The notes under the pieces are model-generated. The model saw only the letters and a program-made list of their open reading frames with translations. It was not told where the DNA came from and made no database searches. Below are positions 1 through 9,145 of a stretch of 64,000 nt of DNA, piece by piece. The translations under genes were made by a program, and so were the position numbers. This DNA comes from Desulfosarcina alkanivorans (GTDB taxonomy: Bacteria; Desulfobacterota; Desulfobacteria; Desulfobacterales; Desulfosarcinaceae). Within the stretch, counting starts at the first letter, position 1. Each line of letters starts with the position of its first letter. Where the stretch lies: contig NZ_AP021874.1 of NCBI RefSeq assembly GCF_009688945.1, positions 1,054,001 to 1,118,000 of the forward strand. The letters are read 5' to 3'.

Positions 1-138
1 CCGGAAGTCACCCTCTATTTCTGCATGGAAGACCGGGACGTGTGGGAAAAAACAATGGGATTCGTGCCGCCACCGGACGGTGGCCTGGGGCGAATGCTCG
101 ACCGAAGCGCCGTTAACGTCTGTGATCTGACCCCATGA
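1..138 (+). CDS. C-terminal end of a probable spore photoproduct lyase-family (radical SAM) protein, partial
   Basis: An open frame runs from the first base to a TGA at 136-138 and gives about 45 residues. The segment LYFCMEDRDVWEKTMGF followed by a PPPDGG-L-x-x-MLD stretch resembles the C-terminal tail of SPL-like radical SAM proteins, which end with a conserved CME-x-x-x-VW motif. No catalytic part is visible because the gene enters from the left edge. Its stop overlaps the start codon of the nuclease gene (ATGA), so the two are probably co-transcribed. The family call is tentative. Confidence 0.45.
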   Translation, partial: PEVTLYFCMEDRDVWEKTMGFVPPPDGGLGRMLDRSAVNVCDLTP

Positions 139-815
139 ACGACCGGACCGGCCCGTTAAAAAAGGCCATCCCATACGGCGTTTGCCTGATCGTGCTGACG
201 CTTGCCGTCCCGGTTGCCTTTTGTGAAACGGCCACCTGGGTCACTGTCCGGTGGGTGGCCGACGGGGATACCATCATTTTGCAGGACGGCCGCCATGTCC
301 GCTACATCGGCATCGACACGCCCGAAACCGACCATGGCCACCAAGGGGCCGAACCCATGGGGGGCGAAGCCCGTTGCCTGAATCGCCGGCTGGTCCAGGG
401 ACACCAGCTCCGGCTGGTTTACGACCGTGACAAAAAGGATCGTTACGGCAGGACCCTGGCTTATGTGTATCGACGTGACGGTCGGTTCGTGAATGCCGAA
501 CTGCTGAAACGCGGATTGGCCCACGTTCTGGTCCGTTCACCGAATACCGCTAAAATGAAAGCGCTGATCGATGCCCAGCGCACGGCCATGGAAGAGGGCA
601 GGGGAATATGGCGTTTTCTGGATAGAAGTGAGACCCCGCCCCGCCCCTGTCCGGCGAACCGGCGTTCCATGCGATTCCACGCCCCTGAGTGTCCCATGGG
701 TAAAAAAATTTCGCCAAAAAACCGGGTATGGTTTTCCAGCCCATGGGAGGCATTCTGGTCCGGCTTCGCACCGGCGAAGGAATGCATCCCATTCCCGCCG
801 CCGCAAGGCCCCTGA
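135..815 (+). CDS. Secreted thermonuclease (SNase-like) with C-terminal Ada-type metal-binding-like tail
   Basis: This 226-residue protein starts with a positively charged N-terminus and a hydrophobic segment (about residues 15-31) that looks like a signal peptide. The staphylococcal-nuclease fold follows at about residues 35-165. It carries the landmarks DGDTI, RYIGIDTPET and DRYGRTLAYV, which supply the Asp, Arg and Glu residues used for Ca-dependent phosphodiester cleavage. Residues about 178-216 form an extra tail (FHAPEC, then I-S-P-K-N, then a final KEC). It resembles the small Ada-type Cys-rich module often attached to bacterial SNases, but one of the usual Cys is Ala here. The product is probably exported and degrades extracellular or periplasmic DNA or RNA. 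It overlaps the upstream gene by 4 bp. Confidence 0.85.
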   Translation: MNDRTGPLKKAIPYGVCLIVLTLAVPVAFCETATWVTVRWVADGDTIILQDGRHVRYIGIDTPETDHGHQGAEPMGGEARCLNRRLVQGHQLRLVYDRDKKDRYGRTLAYVYRRDGRFVNAELLKRGLAHVLVRSPNTAKMKALIDAQRTAMEEGRGIWRFLDRSETPPRPCPANRRSMRFHAPECPMGKKISPKNRVWFSSPWEAFWSGFAPAKECIPFPPPQGP

Positions 816-902
816 ACGGCATAATCGGTCAACGGAAAAGGACGGGGGCAGCGCCGGGCCCACCCGGGCCCAAATCCTGACGTACCGGCATGCCAACCAG
901 AA

Positions 903-928
903 AGGGGGAGGGCCGCAGCCCTCCCCCT
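903..928. terminator. Bidirectional terminator hairpin between convergent genes
   Basis: A perfect 11-bp GC-rich stem (AGGGGGAGGGC paired with GCCCTCCCCCT) encloses a 4-nt loop. It is followed on the plus strand by A/T-rich sequence with T runs near 945-956. It lies between the nuclease gene (plus) and the EF-G-like gene (minus), where a shared terminator is expected. Confidence 0.7.
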
Positions 929-969
929 GTAAACAAAAATGTCTGTTTTTAAATTTTTGACGAAGCCGG

Positions 970-3045
970 CTACTCTTCCTGCTCGGCCTTGATCTGTTCG
1001 ATCACTTTGTTGGCGATCTGGGCCGGCACCTCGTCGTACCGCAGGAACTCCATGGCGTACATACCGCGGCCGCCGGTCATGGACCGCAGGTCCGGTGCAT
1101 AGGTCTGGAATTCGGCCAGCGGCACTTCCGCATTGATGACCTGGTTTTTCCCGGCGGAATCCATGCCGAGAACCCGTCCGCGCCGGCTGTTCATGTCACC
1201 CATAATGTCGCCCATGTATTCGTCCGGGGTGGTCACGGTAACCTTCATGATCGGTTCCAGCAGAACCGGTTTGGCCTCTTCGCAGGCTTTCTTGTAGGCC
1301 AGGGAACCGGCGACCTTGAAGGCCATTTCAGAGGAATCCACGGCGTGATAGCTGCCGAAATCCACGGTGGCGCGAAAATCCACGCAGGGGGCGCCGATGA
1401 GCGGCCCTTTCTGGCAGGCCTCCACGATGCCCTTTTCAACGGCCGGAATGTAGTTTTTGGGGATCACCCCGCCGACGATCGCATCCACGAATTCAAATCC
1501 GGAACCGCGGGGGAGGGGCTCCATGACAATCCAGCAGTCGCCGTACTGGCCGTGCCCCCCGGATTGTTTTTTATGTTTGCCCTGGACGCGGACCTTTTTC
1601 TTGATGGTTTCCCGGTAAGGAATTTTGGGCGTTTTCAGCAGGACGTCGACATTGAACTTCCGTTTGAGCTTTTCAATGGTGCTCTCGATGTGAACCTGGC
1701 CCAGCCCGGAAAGCAGGATCTCCTTGGTTTCCGCGTTTCGCTCCAGCTTCAGGGCGGTGTCCTCTTCCAGAAGCTTGGTCAGGGAAATGTATATTTTGTC
1801 CTCATCGCCGGTGGCCTTGGATTCCAGGGCAAAGGAGATCAGGGTCGGCATGGGGTCGGCGCAGGTATATCGGATCTTGTTGCCGTCGTCGCACAGCGTG
1901 TCACCGGTTTTGGTCTCCTTGAGCTTGGCCACGGCCACAATGGATCCGGGTCCGGCTTCCGTCGCCGGCTTCTGTTCTTTGCCGGCAATGGTGAGCAGCT
2001 GATTGAACCGCTCCTTGTTTTCCTTGGTCGAATTGTAAAAATTGCCGTCGCTGCCCAGCTTTCCGGAAACCACCTTGAAAATGGTCAGCCGGCCGGCATA
2101 GGGATCGGCCACGGTCTTGATCACAAATGCGGAAAAAGGCGCATCCGGATCCGCGGCCCGTTCGGTAGCCTCGTCGTTGGCCGGGTTCACCCCTTGTCTG
2201 GGTGGGCTTTCCAGGGGTGAGGGCAGACAGGTGACCATGAAATCCATGAGCAGGTCGATGCCGATGTTACCGGTGGCTGAGCCACAAAGCACGGGGGCGA
2301 AGGTGCGGGACAGGATCCCTTCCTTCAATGTGTCCCGGAGTTCCTGGTTGGTAATGGTCTCCCCTTCCAGGTAGCGTTCGATGAGTGCGTCGTCAGCCTC
2401 GGCCACATTTTCGATCAGGGTTTCCCGCTCGGTTTCCACCATGTCCTGCATGTCGGCCGGGATGTCAATCTGGGTGGCGTTGCCGCTGTCGTCGTAGCGG
2501 TATGCTTTCATCCCGACCAGGTCCACGATGCCGTTAAAATCCGCTTCGGTACCGATGGGAAGCTGAAGAATAATCGGCTTGGGCGACAGACACTGGACCG
2601 CATCCTCGACGGTGCGGCTGAAATCGGCACGCTCACGGTCCAGTTTGTTGATGAAAATGGCACAGGGCAGTCCGTATTCGGATGCGAAATCATTAACCTG
2701 CTCGGTCTGCACCTTGACGCCGTCAACGGCATCCACAAGAATGAGGGCGGTATCGGCCGCCTGCATGCACAGCTTGGCGTCCGAGATGAAGTTCTGGTCG
2801 CCGGGCGTGTCGATCAGACTGATGGTGTGTTTTTTCCAGGGCAGTTGAAAAAAGCCGCTGGAAAGACTGGCCTGCCGCTTGAGTTCTTCCGGTTCGAAAT
2901 CCATCACTGTGTTGCCGTCTTCCACGCGTCCGACGCGGGTGGTCATGCCGGCCTTGTTTATCATGATTTCAGCAAGGGAGGTTTTCCCCGACCCCCCATG
3001 GGCAACCAGGGCAACATTTCTTAAGGTTTCATTCATTTGGCCCAC
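970..3045 (-). CDS. Elongation factor G-like translational GTPase (EF-G paralogue)
   Basis: This 691-residue protein has the five-domain EF-G layout. The G domain shows the P-loop AHGGSGKT (residues 15-22), DTPGDQ (switch II) and NKLD; domains II-V follow. The switch I region reads EELKRQASLSSG instead of the RGITI-type motif of canonical EF-G. That is typical of the EF-G-like paralogues (TM_1651/FusA2 type), whose role in translation is poorly defined. The GTG at 3045 is preferred over the internal ATG at 3036 because a GGAG sits 5 nt upstream of it. A sigma70-like promoter is visible at 3106-3134. The gene stands alone, between the convergent nuclease gene and tlyA. Confidence 0.9.
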   Translation of the reverse strand: MGQMNETLRNVALVAHGGSGKTSLAEIMINKAGMTTRVGRVEDGNTVMDFEPEELKRQASLSSGFFQLPWKKHTISLIDTPGDQNFISDAKLCMQAADTALILVDAVDGVKVQTEQVNDFASEYGLPCAIFINKLDRERADFSRTVEDAVQCLSPKPIILQLPIGTEADFNGIVDLVGMKAYRYDDSGNATQIDIPADMQDMVETERETLIENVAEADDALIERYLEGETITNQELRDTLKEGILSRTFAPVLCGSATGNIGIDLLMDFMVTCLPSPLESPPRQGVNPANDEATERAADPDAPFSAFVIKTVADPYAGRLTIFKVVSGKLGSDGNFYNSTKENKERFNQLLTIAGKEQKPATEAGPGSIVAVAKLKETKTGDTLCDDGNKIRYTCADPMPTLISFALESKATGDEDKIYISLTKLLEEDTALKLERNAETKEILLSGLGQVHIESTIEKLKRKFNVDVLLKTPKIPYRETIKKKVRVQGKHKKQSGGHGQYGDCWIVMEPLPRGSGFEFVDAIVGGVIPKNYIPAVEKGIVEACQKGPLIGAPCVDFRATVDFGSYHAVDSSEMAFKVAGSLAYKKACEEAKPVLLEPIMKVTVTTPDEYMGDIMGDMNSRRGRVLGMDSAGKNQVINAEVPLAEFQTYAPDLRSMTGGRGMYAMEFLRYDEVPAQIANKVIEQIKAEQEE

Positions 3046-3105
3046 TCAAGCTCCTCTCTCCATTGAATTTTCTGCACGGTCGGCAGATTTTGGTTTAAGC
3101 CAGCA

Positions 3106-3134
3106 ATATTAGATCGGAGGCCGGAAAAAATCAA
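3106..3134 (-). promoter_or_regulatory. Putative sigma70-type promoter for the EF-G-like gene
   Basis: On the minus strand TTGATT (3134-3129) and TAATAT (3111-3106) are separated by 17 nt, about 60 nt upstream of the GTG start. Both hexamers are close to consensus and the spacing is ideal. This is sequence inspection only. Confidence 0.45.
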
Positions 3135-3261
3135 GTTCAAAAACCTGATTACCGGCCATGGGAATAAAATAAATTCCAGCAAATTGCGCCGGATCGGGGG
3201 CAGACGAAGGGGTTGCCGTGGAAAGCGGAATTCTCTCCGATATGCCCGGCAGGCGGGTTGT

Positions 3262-4032
3262 CTATTTTTCGTCCCTGTCCCCGGTGGATGGGTCACCCGA
3301 TGGTTGCAGCAGGATGATGAACTCCCGGTTTCCCTTGGGACCCAGGACAGGGGAGGGGATTACCGGTCCGCAGACCATGGCCTGGCGGGAAAAGAAACGT
3401 CGCAGGTCGTCGATGATTTCAGCATGAAGGGCCGGGTCTCTGACCACGCCCCCCTTGCCGACCCGGCCTTTGCCGGCTTCGAACTGGGGTTTGATCAGGG
3501 CAAGGATGCGTCCGCCGGGCTTCAGAAACCGCACGATGGCCGGGACGACGATCTTGAGCGAAATAAACGAGGTGTCGATGGTGACCAGATCAACGGGCTC
3601 GGTGATGGTTTCCGGATTTATCTTACGGATGTTGGTCCGTTCGATGACGATCACCCGGTCATCCTGCCTCAGCGGCCAGGCCAGCTGGCCATATCCCACA
3701 TCCACGGCAAATACTTTGGCGGCACCATGCTGCAGCAGGCAATCGGTAAAACCGCCGGTCGATGCGCCCACGTCGAGGCAGACCATTGCGGTGCAGTCGA
3801 TATGATTGGCCGTCAAGGCCGCTTCGAGCTTCAATCCTCCGCGGCTCACGTAAGGCATGTCGTCGCCCTTCAGCGTGACCCCGGCGTCCTCGGAAAACCG
3901 GGAGCCGGGCTTGTCACAGGGCAGGTGGTTCACCAGGACCCGGCCGGCCATGATCAGGGCTTTGGCACGTTCCCGGCTCTGGCAGAGCCCCTTTTCAACG
4001 AGCAGCGCATCGATGCGTTTTTTAATGGCCAT
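3262..4032 (-). CDS. tlyA: TlyA-family rRNA 2'-O-methyltransferase (S4 + FtsJ domains)
   Basis: The predicted product (256 residues from the preferred start) begins with an S4 RNA-binding domain (KKRIDALLVEKGL, then the VSRGGLKLE linker). An FtsJ/RrmJ Rossmann domain follows, with the SAM-binding motif DVGASTGGFTDCLL. The family methylates ribose in 16S/23S rRNA; in some bacteria it is annotated as hemolysin A. I prefer the ATG at 4032 because GGGGAAG lies 5 nt upstream and the product then begins like other TlyA proteins. An in-frame ATG at 4050 directly abuts the dxs stop. It is the last gene of the xseA-xseB-ispA-dxs-tlyA operon, an order conserved in many bacteria. Confidence 0.92.
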   Translation of the reverse strand: MAIKKRIDALLVEKGLCQSRERAKALIMAGRVLVNHLPCDKPGSRFSEDAGVTLKGDDMPYVSRGGLKLEAALTANHIDCTAMVCLDVGASTGGFTDCLLQHGAAKVFAVDVGYGQLAWPLRQDDRVIVIERTNIRKINPETITEPVDLVTIDTSFISLKIVVPAIVRFLKPGGRILALIKPQFEAGKGRVGKGGVVRDPALHAEIIDDLRRFFSRQAMVCGPVIPSPVLGPKGNREFIILLQPSGDPSTGDRDEK

Positions 4033-4050
4033 CGATTCTTCCCCCGCCAT

Positions 4051-5979
4051 TCAGCCGACGCTGGCCCCCTTGAATTCCAGGCCCGGTGAATCTTTCATCT
4101 CGAGGGCGGCGTTGATAATGGCCGATGCATCCACCTGGTATTTACCGCGCAGCAGATCCTGGGGCCCGTGCTCGACAAATTGATCATTTATCCCCAGGCG
4201 TCTGACGGCGACGTCCTTGATGCCGGCGTCGTTGAGCAATTCGAGAATCGCGCTGCCGAAACCACCCTGAACCGTATTTTCTTCAACAGTGAGGACATAC
4301 CGATGGCGGCGTGCCTGGGCGCCAATCAGTTCACGGTCCAGCGGTTTGATGAACCGGGCATTGACCACGGTGGCCTGAACATGGTGGTTTTCCGCCAGGA
4401 GGGCCGCGGCGCACACCGCTTCGCTCACCATGCTGCCCACGGCCAGGATCAACAGGTCGTCGCCATGGCTCAAGATTTCAGCCCGGCCGATGGGAATGGG
4501 GCTGAAGGCGTCGTCCAGTTCCGCCCCGGTCCCCCGTCCCCGTGGGTAGCGCAGGGCAATCGGGCCGTCGTGGGCCACGGCGGTGGCCAGCATGTGGCGC
4601 AGCTCATTTTCGTCTTTGGGGGCCATGACCACCATGTTGGGAATGGTTCGCAAAAACGAGATGTCAAACAACCCGTGATGGGTGGGGCCGTCTTCGCCGA
4701 CGATCCCCCCCCGGTCAAGGGCGAAAACCACCGGCAGGTTTTCGATGCAGACGTCATGGATGATCTGATCGTAGGCGCGCTGCAAAAACGTGGAATAAAT
4801 GGCCACCACCGGACGGAACCCCTCGCTGGCCATTCCGGCGGCGAAAGTGACACCGTGCTGTTCGGCAATACCGACATCGAAAAAACGGTCCGGGTAGGCC
4901 TTGGAAAAGGGCACCAGTCCGGTTCCTTCGGGCATGGCGGCGGTAACGGCGATGACCTTTTCGTTCTCTTTGGCCAGGTCAACCATCGTTTTCCCGAAAA
5001 TATCGGTGTAGCTGGGAACGGTTGAGGATGATTTCCGGCAGATCCCCGTATCCACGTCAAAAGATCCCACGCCGTGAAAATAAACGGGATTCTGCTCCGC
5101 CTTTCGGTATCCCTTGCCTTTTTTGGTAATCACGTGAAGGAGGACGGGTTCATCCATTTTTTTGATATTATTGAGAATGTCAATCAAGTGGTCCAGGTTG
5201 TGCCCGTCGATGGGGCCGAAATACTCGAAATTGAAGGCCTCAAACAGCATTCCCGGCGTCACGAAGGTTTTAAAGGACTCTTCACTTCGTTTGGCCAGCT
5301 GGTACATGTTCTCGCCGATTCGGGGCAGGGATTTAAGGAATTCGCCGAACTCCTTGCGCATCACCTGGAGCCTGGAGGCGGAAAATGTCCGGCTGAGCAG
5401 GGAAGAAAGGGCGCCCACATTTTGTGAAATGGACATTTCATTGTCGTTCAGGATGACAATCAGGTCTTTGTCCTTGTGCGTGTCTCCCGTCTGGTTCAGC
5501 CCCTCGTAAGCCAGGCCTGCAGTCAGCGACCCGTCCCCGATCACCGCCACCACTTTGGACGTGTCTTTTTTCAGCCGTTTCGCACAGGCAATACCCAGAC
5601 CGGCCGAAATGGATGTGCTGCTGTGCCCGGTGGTAAAGGCATCGTAAGGGCTTTCACTGCGCTTGGTAAAACCGGAAAGGCCGCCGTGGCGCCGCAGCGT
5701 GGGGAACCGGTCGCGCCGGCCGGTAAGCAGTTTATGGGCGTAGGTCTGATGGCCCACGTCCCACAGGATTTTATCCGTCGGCGTGTCGAACACATAGTGC
5801 AGGGCGATACCCAGTTCAACGGCACCCAGGCTGGACGCCAGATGCCCGCCGGAGGTGGATACGACATCGACGATGGTTTTTCGGATTTCTTTCGCCAGAT
5901 CAGGCAGTTCTGATCGGCCCAATCTTTTCAGATCAGCGGGCGAGTCTATTTTTTTCAGCAGTTTTGAGGATGGGTGCAA
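4051..5979 (-). CDS. dxs: 1-deoxy-D-xylulose-5-phosphate synthase
   Basis: This 642-residue transketolase-like enzyme condenses pyruvate with glyceraldehyde-3-phosphate, the first and rate-limiting step of the MEP isoprenoid pathway. The TPP-binding stretch ([15 protein letters not shown]), the catalytic His region [10 protein letters not shown] and the pyrimidine-domain motif EDGPTHHG are all present, and length is normal for the family. The start is a TTG at 5979 with GGGAG about 8 nt upstream, 18 bp after the ispA stop. Its neighbours ispA and xseAB make the standard operon. Confidence 0.97.
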   Translation of the reverse strand: MHPSSKLLKKIDSPADLKRLGRSELPDLAKEIRKTIVDVVSTSGGHLASSLGAVELGIALHYVFDTPTDKILWDVGHQTYAHKLLTGRRDRFPTLRRHGGLSGFTKRSESPYDAFTTGHSSTSISAGLGIACAKRLKKDTSKVVAVIGDGSLTAGLAYEGLNQTGDTHKDKDLIVILNDNEMSISQNVGALSSLLSRTFSASRLQVMRKEFGEFLKSLPRIGENMYQLAKRSEESFKTFVTPGMLFEAFNFEYFGPIDGHNLDHLIDILNNIKKMDEPVLLHVITKKGKGYRKAEQNPVYFHGVGSFDVDTGICRKSSSTVPSYTDIFGKTMVDLAKENEKVIAVTAAMPEGTGLVPFSKAYPDRFFDVGIAEQHGVTFAAGMASEGFRPVVAIYSTFLQRAYDQIIHDVCIENLPVVFALDRGGIVGEDGPTHHGLFDISFLRTIPNMVVMAPKDENELRHMLATAVAHDGPIALRYPRGRGTGAELDDAFSPIPIGRAEILSHGDDLLILAVGSMVSEAVCAAALLAENHHVQATVVNARFIKPLDRELIGAQARRHRYVLTVEENTVQGGFGSAILELLNDAGIKDVAVRRLGINDQFVEHGPQDLLRGKYQVDASAIINAALEMKDSPGLEFKGASVG

Positions 5980-5997
5980 GGTTCCGGCTCCCTGAAT

Positions 5998-6891
5998 TTA
6001 TCGGTTCCGTTCAATGACATAATGCGCGATGGCGCGAAGGGAATCCGCTTTGTTATCAAAAGTGTCCAGCGCCTTCAAGGCATTGTCGACCAGTTGCGCG
6101 GCCAGCGTCCGGGCGCCGTCAAGCCCCATCAGCGACGGGTAGGTGTTTTTCCCCCGGATCCGGTCGGTGCCGACAGCCTTGCCCAGGCGCTGCGGATCTC
6201 CGGTCACGTTGAGAAGATCATCGGCGACCTGAAAGGCCAGGCCGATATTTTGTGCATAAACGTGCAGGGCGTTCTGATGGCGACTGGAGGCGCCGCCCAC
6301 CAGCGCGCCGACCCCCACTGCGGCTTCGATCAACCGTCCGGTTTTGAGGCGGTGAAGGCGTTCCAGTTCAGGTTCGGAAACCAGGGTGCCCTCAAAGGCC
6401 ATATCCTGCATCTGCCCTTCAATCATGCCTCTGAAACCGACTGCCGAAGCGACACGGGCAATGGCCGTCATCCATTTGAGCCCTTCGTGCGGGGTGCGTT
6501 GGCCGCCCGTGGTCGCCAGAATTTCGAAAGCCAGGGTCAGCAGGGCATCGCCTGCCAGAATCGCCGTCGCTTCATCGAACCGGACGTGGCAGGTGGGTTT
6601 GCCGCGTCTTTTTTCATCGTCGTCCATTGCCGGCAGGTCGTCATGGATCAGCGAATAGGTGTGGATCAGCTCCAGGGCGCAGGCAAGCGGAAGGACGGAC
6701 GACCGGCTGCCGCCGACGGTTTCGGCCGCCGCCACGCACAATACGGGCCGAAGCCGCTTTCCGCCGGCCATTACGGAGTAGGCCATGGCCTGTGAAATTC
6801 GCGTGGGGGGCGATAGGTCGACCAGAAAACGGCGCAGCCTTTCATCCACCTCCTGACGAACCGCCTCCAGATAGGATTTCAGATCGAACAT
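5998..6891 (-). CDS. ispA: Polyprenyl (farnesyl/geranyl) diphosphate synthase
   Basis: This 297-residue all-alpha trans-isoprenyl diphosphate synthase has both Asp-rich motifs: the first (DDLPAMDDD, about residues 84-92) and the second (ADDLLNVTGD). It also has the basic GGKRLRP segment at about residue 43. It makes short-chain prenyl diphosphates from IPP and DMAPP; farnesyl diphosphate is the likely product given its place between xseB and dxs. The ATG at 6891 is followed by MFDLKSYLEAVRQEVDE, a typical N-terminus. The gene is 11 bp downstream of xseB. Confidence 0.94.
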   Translation of the reverse strand: MFDLKSYLEAVRQEVDERLRRFLVDLSPPTRISQAMAYSVMAGGKRLRPVLCVAAAETVGGSRSSVLPLACALELIHTYSLIHDDLPAMDDDEKRRGKPTCHVRFDEATAILAGDALLTLAFEILATTGGQRTPHEGLKWMTAIARVASAVGFRGMIEGQMQDMAFEGTLVSEPELERLHRLKTGRLIEAAVGVGALVGGASSRHQNALHVYAQNIGLAFQVADDLLNVTGDPQRLGKAVGTDRIRGKNTYPSLMGLDGARTLAAQLVDNALKALDTFDNKADSLRAIAHYVIERNR

Positions 6892-6902
6892 AGGGCCGAC
6901 AC

Positions 6903-7139
6903 CTAATCCCGGGGGGCAAACGGTTGTTCTTCGGGCTGGCCCGAATCGTCAGCCATCAGCACCGTTACCCGCTTTTCGGCTTCATCCAGCGTCTCCGCGC
7001 AATACCGGGACAGCTTGATACCGGCTTCGAATTTTTCAAGGGCTTTTTCCAATGGCAGGTCCCCGGATTCGAGCGCCTTGACGATTTTTTCCAGGTCTTT
7101 GATCGATTTTTCGAAACTCGGTTTTGCCTTGGGTGACAT
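6903..7139 (-). CDS. xseB: Exodeoxyribonuclease VII small subunit
   Basis: This 78-residue protein starts at the ATG at 7139. It has the XseB helical hairpin pattern (SFEKSIKDLEKIVKALESG, LPLEKALEKFEAGIKL). It binds several-fold to XseA to form exonuclease VII, which degrades single-stranded DNA from both ends. A longer in-frame extension reaching 7466 overlaps the end of xseA and is not credible. The gene lies 68 bp downstream of xseA. Confidence 0.93.
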   Translation of the reverse strand: MSPKAKPSFEKSIKDLEKIVKALESGDLPLEKALEKFEAGIKLSRYCAETLDEAEKRVTVLMADDSGQPEEQPFAPRD

Positions 7140-7207
7140 GGGAATCCGTTTATCCTTTGTAGGGTGTTGATATTTTCCGAAGCGGCCGGATGGGGCGCCG
7201 TCTCTTA

Positions 7208-8575
7208 TCAGTGGCCATCGGCCGCTCTGCCTTTTACGTCGACCGTCAGTCGACCCTGGCCGAGCATGATTTCGAGGCGCTGGTCCATTTTTACCTGCCT
7301 GGCACTGCGAACGATGGATTGACCGGGCAGCGTTCGGGTGATGCTGTAACCGCGCTGCAGTATGGCCATGGGGTTGAGCGCTTCGAGCATGGCTGCATTT
7401 CCTTCCGTCGCTGCCCGCCCGTCCCGAATGATCTGAATCATCCGGGCGCACATGGATACCCGGCACTGGCGGACCCGATCTTTCATCGTGGCCGCCGTTT
7501 TTCCCGGCGACAGGTTGATCAGCATATGGTGGCCGAAAGCGGCATGATCCCGTTTGCGCGCCAAAATGTCCGTGACCGTTGCCACAAGACGCATGGAATA
7601 GTCATCCAGCCGCAAGCGCATATCCTGCAGACGGCGCTGGGGATGCACGATCCGGTTCGTAAATTCTAGAACCAGTTTCTCTAATAATTCCAATTTAAAA
7701 CTGATCGTTTTATAAAGTTTTTGATTAATTTCATCGAGCCCTTTTTTAAGCTTTTCTTTTGATGGCACAATGATTTCTGCAGCTGCGGACGGCGTCGGCG
7801 CCCGAAGATCGGCGACAAAATCGGCGATGGTAAAATCGGTTTCGTGACCGACGGCCGAAACGACCGGGATGCGGGAGGAAAATATGGCGCGGGCGACGCG
7901 CTCGTCGTTAAATGCGCACAGGTCTTCAATGGAACCGCCGCCACGGGCCAGAACGATGACATCCGTCTTCCCGATGGTATTGACAAGGTCAAGGGCACGA
8001 ACGATCTCCTCGGGTGAACGCTCACCCTGAACGCTGGCCGGAACCACTTCCAGGGCCATATTGGGAAAACGTCTTTGTGCCACATTGATGAAATCCCGAA
8101 CGGCGGCGCCGGTCGGCGATGTCACGATGGATATTTTTTTGGGCACCAGCGGCAGCGCCTGTTTATGCCCTTCGTCGAACAGCCCCTCATCCGACAGCTG
8201 TTGTTTCAATTTTTCAAAAGCGATCTGAAGGCCGCCGATGCCCTTGGGCTCCAGGTATTCCAGGATGACCTGGTAGGCCCCCCGGGGTTCGTAGACGCTG
8301 ATGCGTCCCAGGCCGATGACGGACAAACCGTCTTCGGGCTTGAACTTGAGAGCGCGGGCCTGTGTACGAAACATCACGGCGCCGATCTGCGAGCGTGCGT
8401 CCTTCAAGGTGAAGTAACAATGCCCTGAAGAAGGGGTTCTGAAATTTGATATTTCTCCTGTTATCCATATGAAAGGAAACGAACCTTCAAGTAATTTCTT
8501 GATTTTTTGATTCAGCTCGGTGACTTCGTAGACATGTCGCTGGGAATTCGTGGGCGCTGGACTGATTGGCGTCAT
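7208..8575 (-). CDS. xseA: Exodeoxyribonuclease VII large subunit
   Basis: The 455-residue product has an N-terminal OB-fold (about residues 14-110, with the WITGEISNFRTPSSGHCYFTLKD region) and the XseA catalytic domain. The catalytic domain shows TSPTGAAVRDF, ARGGGSIEDLCAFNDE and SAVGHETDFTIADFVAD, which contain the conserved acidic and His residues. It is the catalytic subunit of exonuclease VII. It is the first gene of the operon that continues into xseB, ispA, dxs and tlyA. Confidence 0.96.
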   Translation of the reverse strand: MTPISPAPTNSQRHVYEVTELNQKIKKLLEGSFPFIWITGEISNFRTPSSGHCYFTLKDARSQIGAVMFRTQARALKFKPEDGLSVIGLGRISVYEPRGAYQVILEYLEPKGIGGLQIAFEKLKQQLSDEGLFDEGHKQALPLVPKKISIVTSPTGAAVRDFINVAQRRFPNMALEVVPASVQGERSPEEIVRALDLVNTIGKTDVIVLARGGGSIEDLCAFNDERVARAIFSSRIPVVSAVGHETDFTIADFVADLRAPTPSAAAEIIVPSKEKLKKGLDEINQKLYKTISFKLELLEKLVLEFTNRIVHPQRRLQDMRLRLDDYSMRLVATVTDILARKRDHAAFGHHMLINLSPGKTAATMKDRVRQCRVSMCARMIQIIRDGRAATEGNAAMLEALNPMAILQRGYSITRTLPGQSIVRSARQVKMDQRLEIMLGQGRLTVDVKGRAADGH

Positions 8576-8668
8576 AGGGGCATTCTGAAGTTGAGGTCTG
8601 AGATTGCGTTGGAAAGGACAGTCGCTTAACGTCCGATAAGATATATTATGTAAAATTAAAGCTGGCGA

Positions 8669-8962
8669 TCATGACCGTCCGGGGTTGTCGCCTTCACGCC
8701 GATCGAATTTTTTCAGTATGTCCCGAACAGCCGGTACCACGAAAAGATTTTCATGGGGCAACCCGGCGAGTGCCCGTGCCAGCACCATGGTCTTTTTGTG
8801 CAGGGTGATGTTTTTATCGATAATACAGTGCATTTTCCCTCTGATCAGGCAGAATCCGCTTTTGACGGGTATGCCGCTGCCGCGGAAACTCTGTTCGGAA
8901 ACCGTTACGCCGAGTTTTTCCGATAAATCCTTCAGCTCCTGGTAGATCTGTTCAGGTTTCAT
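8669..8962 (-). CDS. Conserved small hypothetical protein
   Basis: This 97-residue protein starts MKPEQIYQELKDLSEKLGV, followed by a short beta-rich part (GFCLIRGKMHCIIDKNITL) and a helical C-terminus. It resembles a small uncharacterised family seen in Desulfobacterota and Geobacterales, but I cannot assign a function. There is no signal peptide, membrane segment or obvious catalytic motif. It lies 93 bp upstream of xseA on the same strand, so it may lead the exonuclease/isoprenoid operon. Confidence 0.6.
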   Translation of the reverse strand: MKPEQIYQELKDLSEKLGVTVSEQSFRGSGIPVKSGFCLIRGKMHCIIDKNITLHKKTMVLARALAGLPHENLFVVPAVRDILKKFDRREGDNPGRS

Positions 8963-9058
8963 GGCAACGATGGACTTTTAGATTGATACCCTGGTAAAAA
9001 GTCGCATTTCCGACGGGTCCGGATAGTTTTTAAAGTACCGTTCATATCAGCTTTATGC

Positions 9059-9086
9059 TTGAAAATAAAGCAGCCTGTGTTATATT
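9059..9086 (+). promoter_or_regulatory. Putative sigma70-type promoter for the BI-1 family gene
   Basis: TTGAAA (9059-9064) and TATATT (9081-9086) are separated by 16 nt, about 60 nt upstream of the start codon at 9146. No competing promoter is evident in the gap. Confidence 0.45.
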
Positions 9087-9145
9087 CCACTGGTACGCAG
9101 CAAGGAATGAAAACAATTAAATTCATTAAGATACGGAGGTTTTCA

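Noticed and set aside
6903..7466. A longer 187-residue version of the XseB gene
   Set aside because: The added N-terminal part overlaps the xseA coding end in another frame and has no family similarity. The ATG at 7139 gives a normal XseB.
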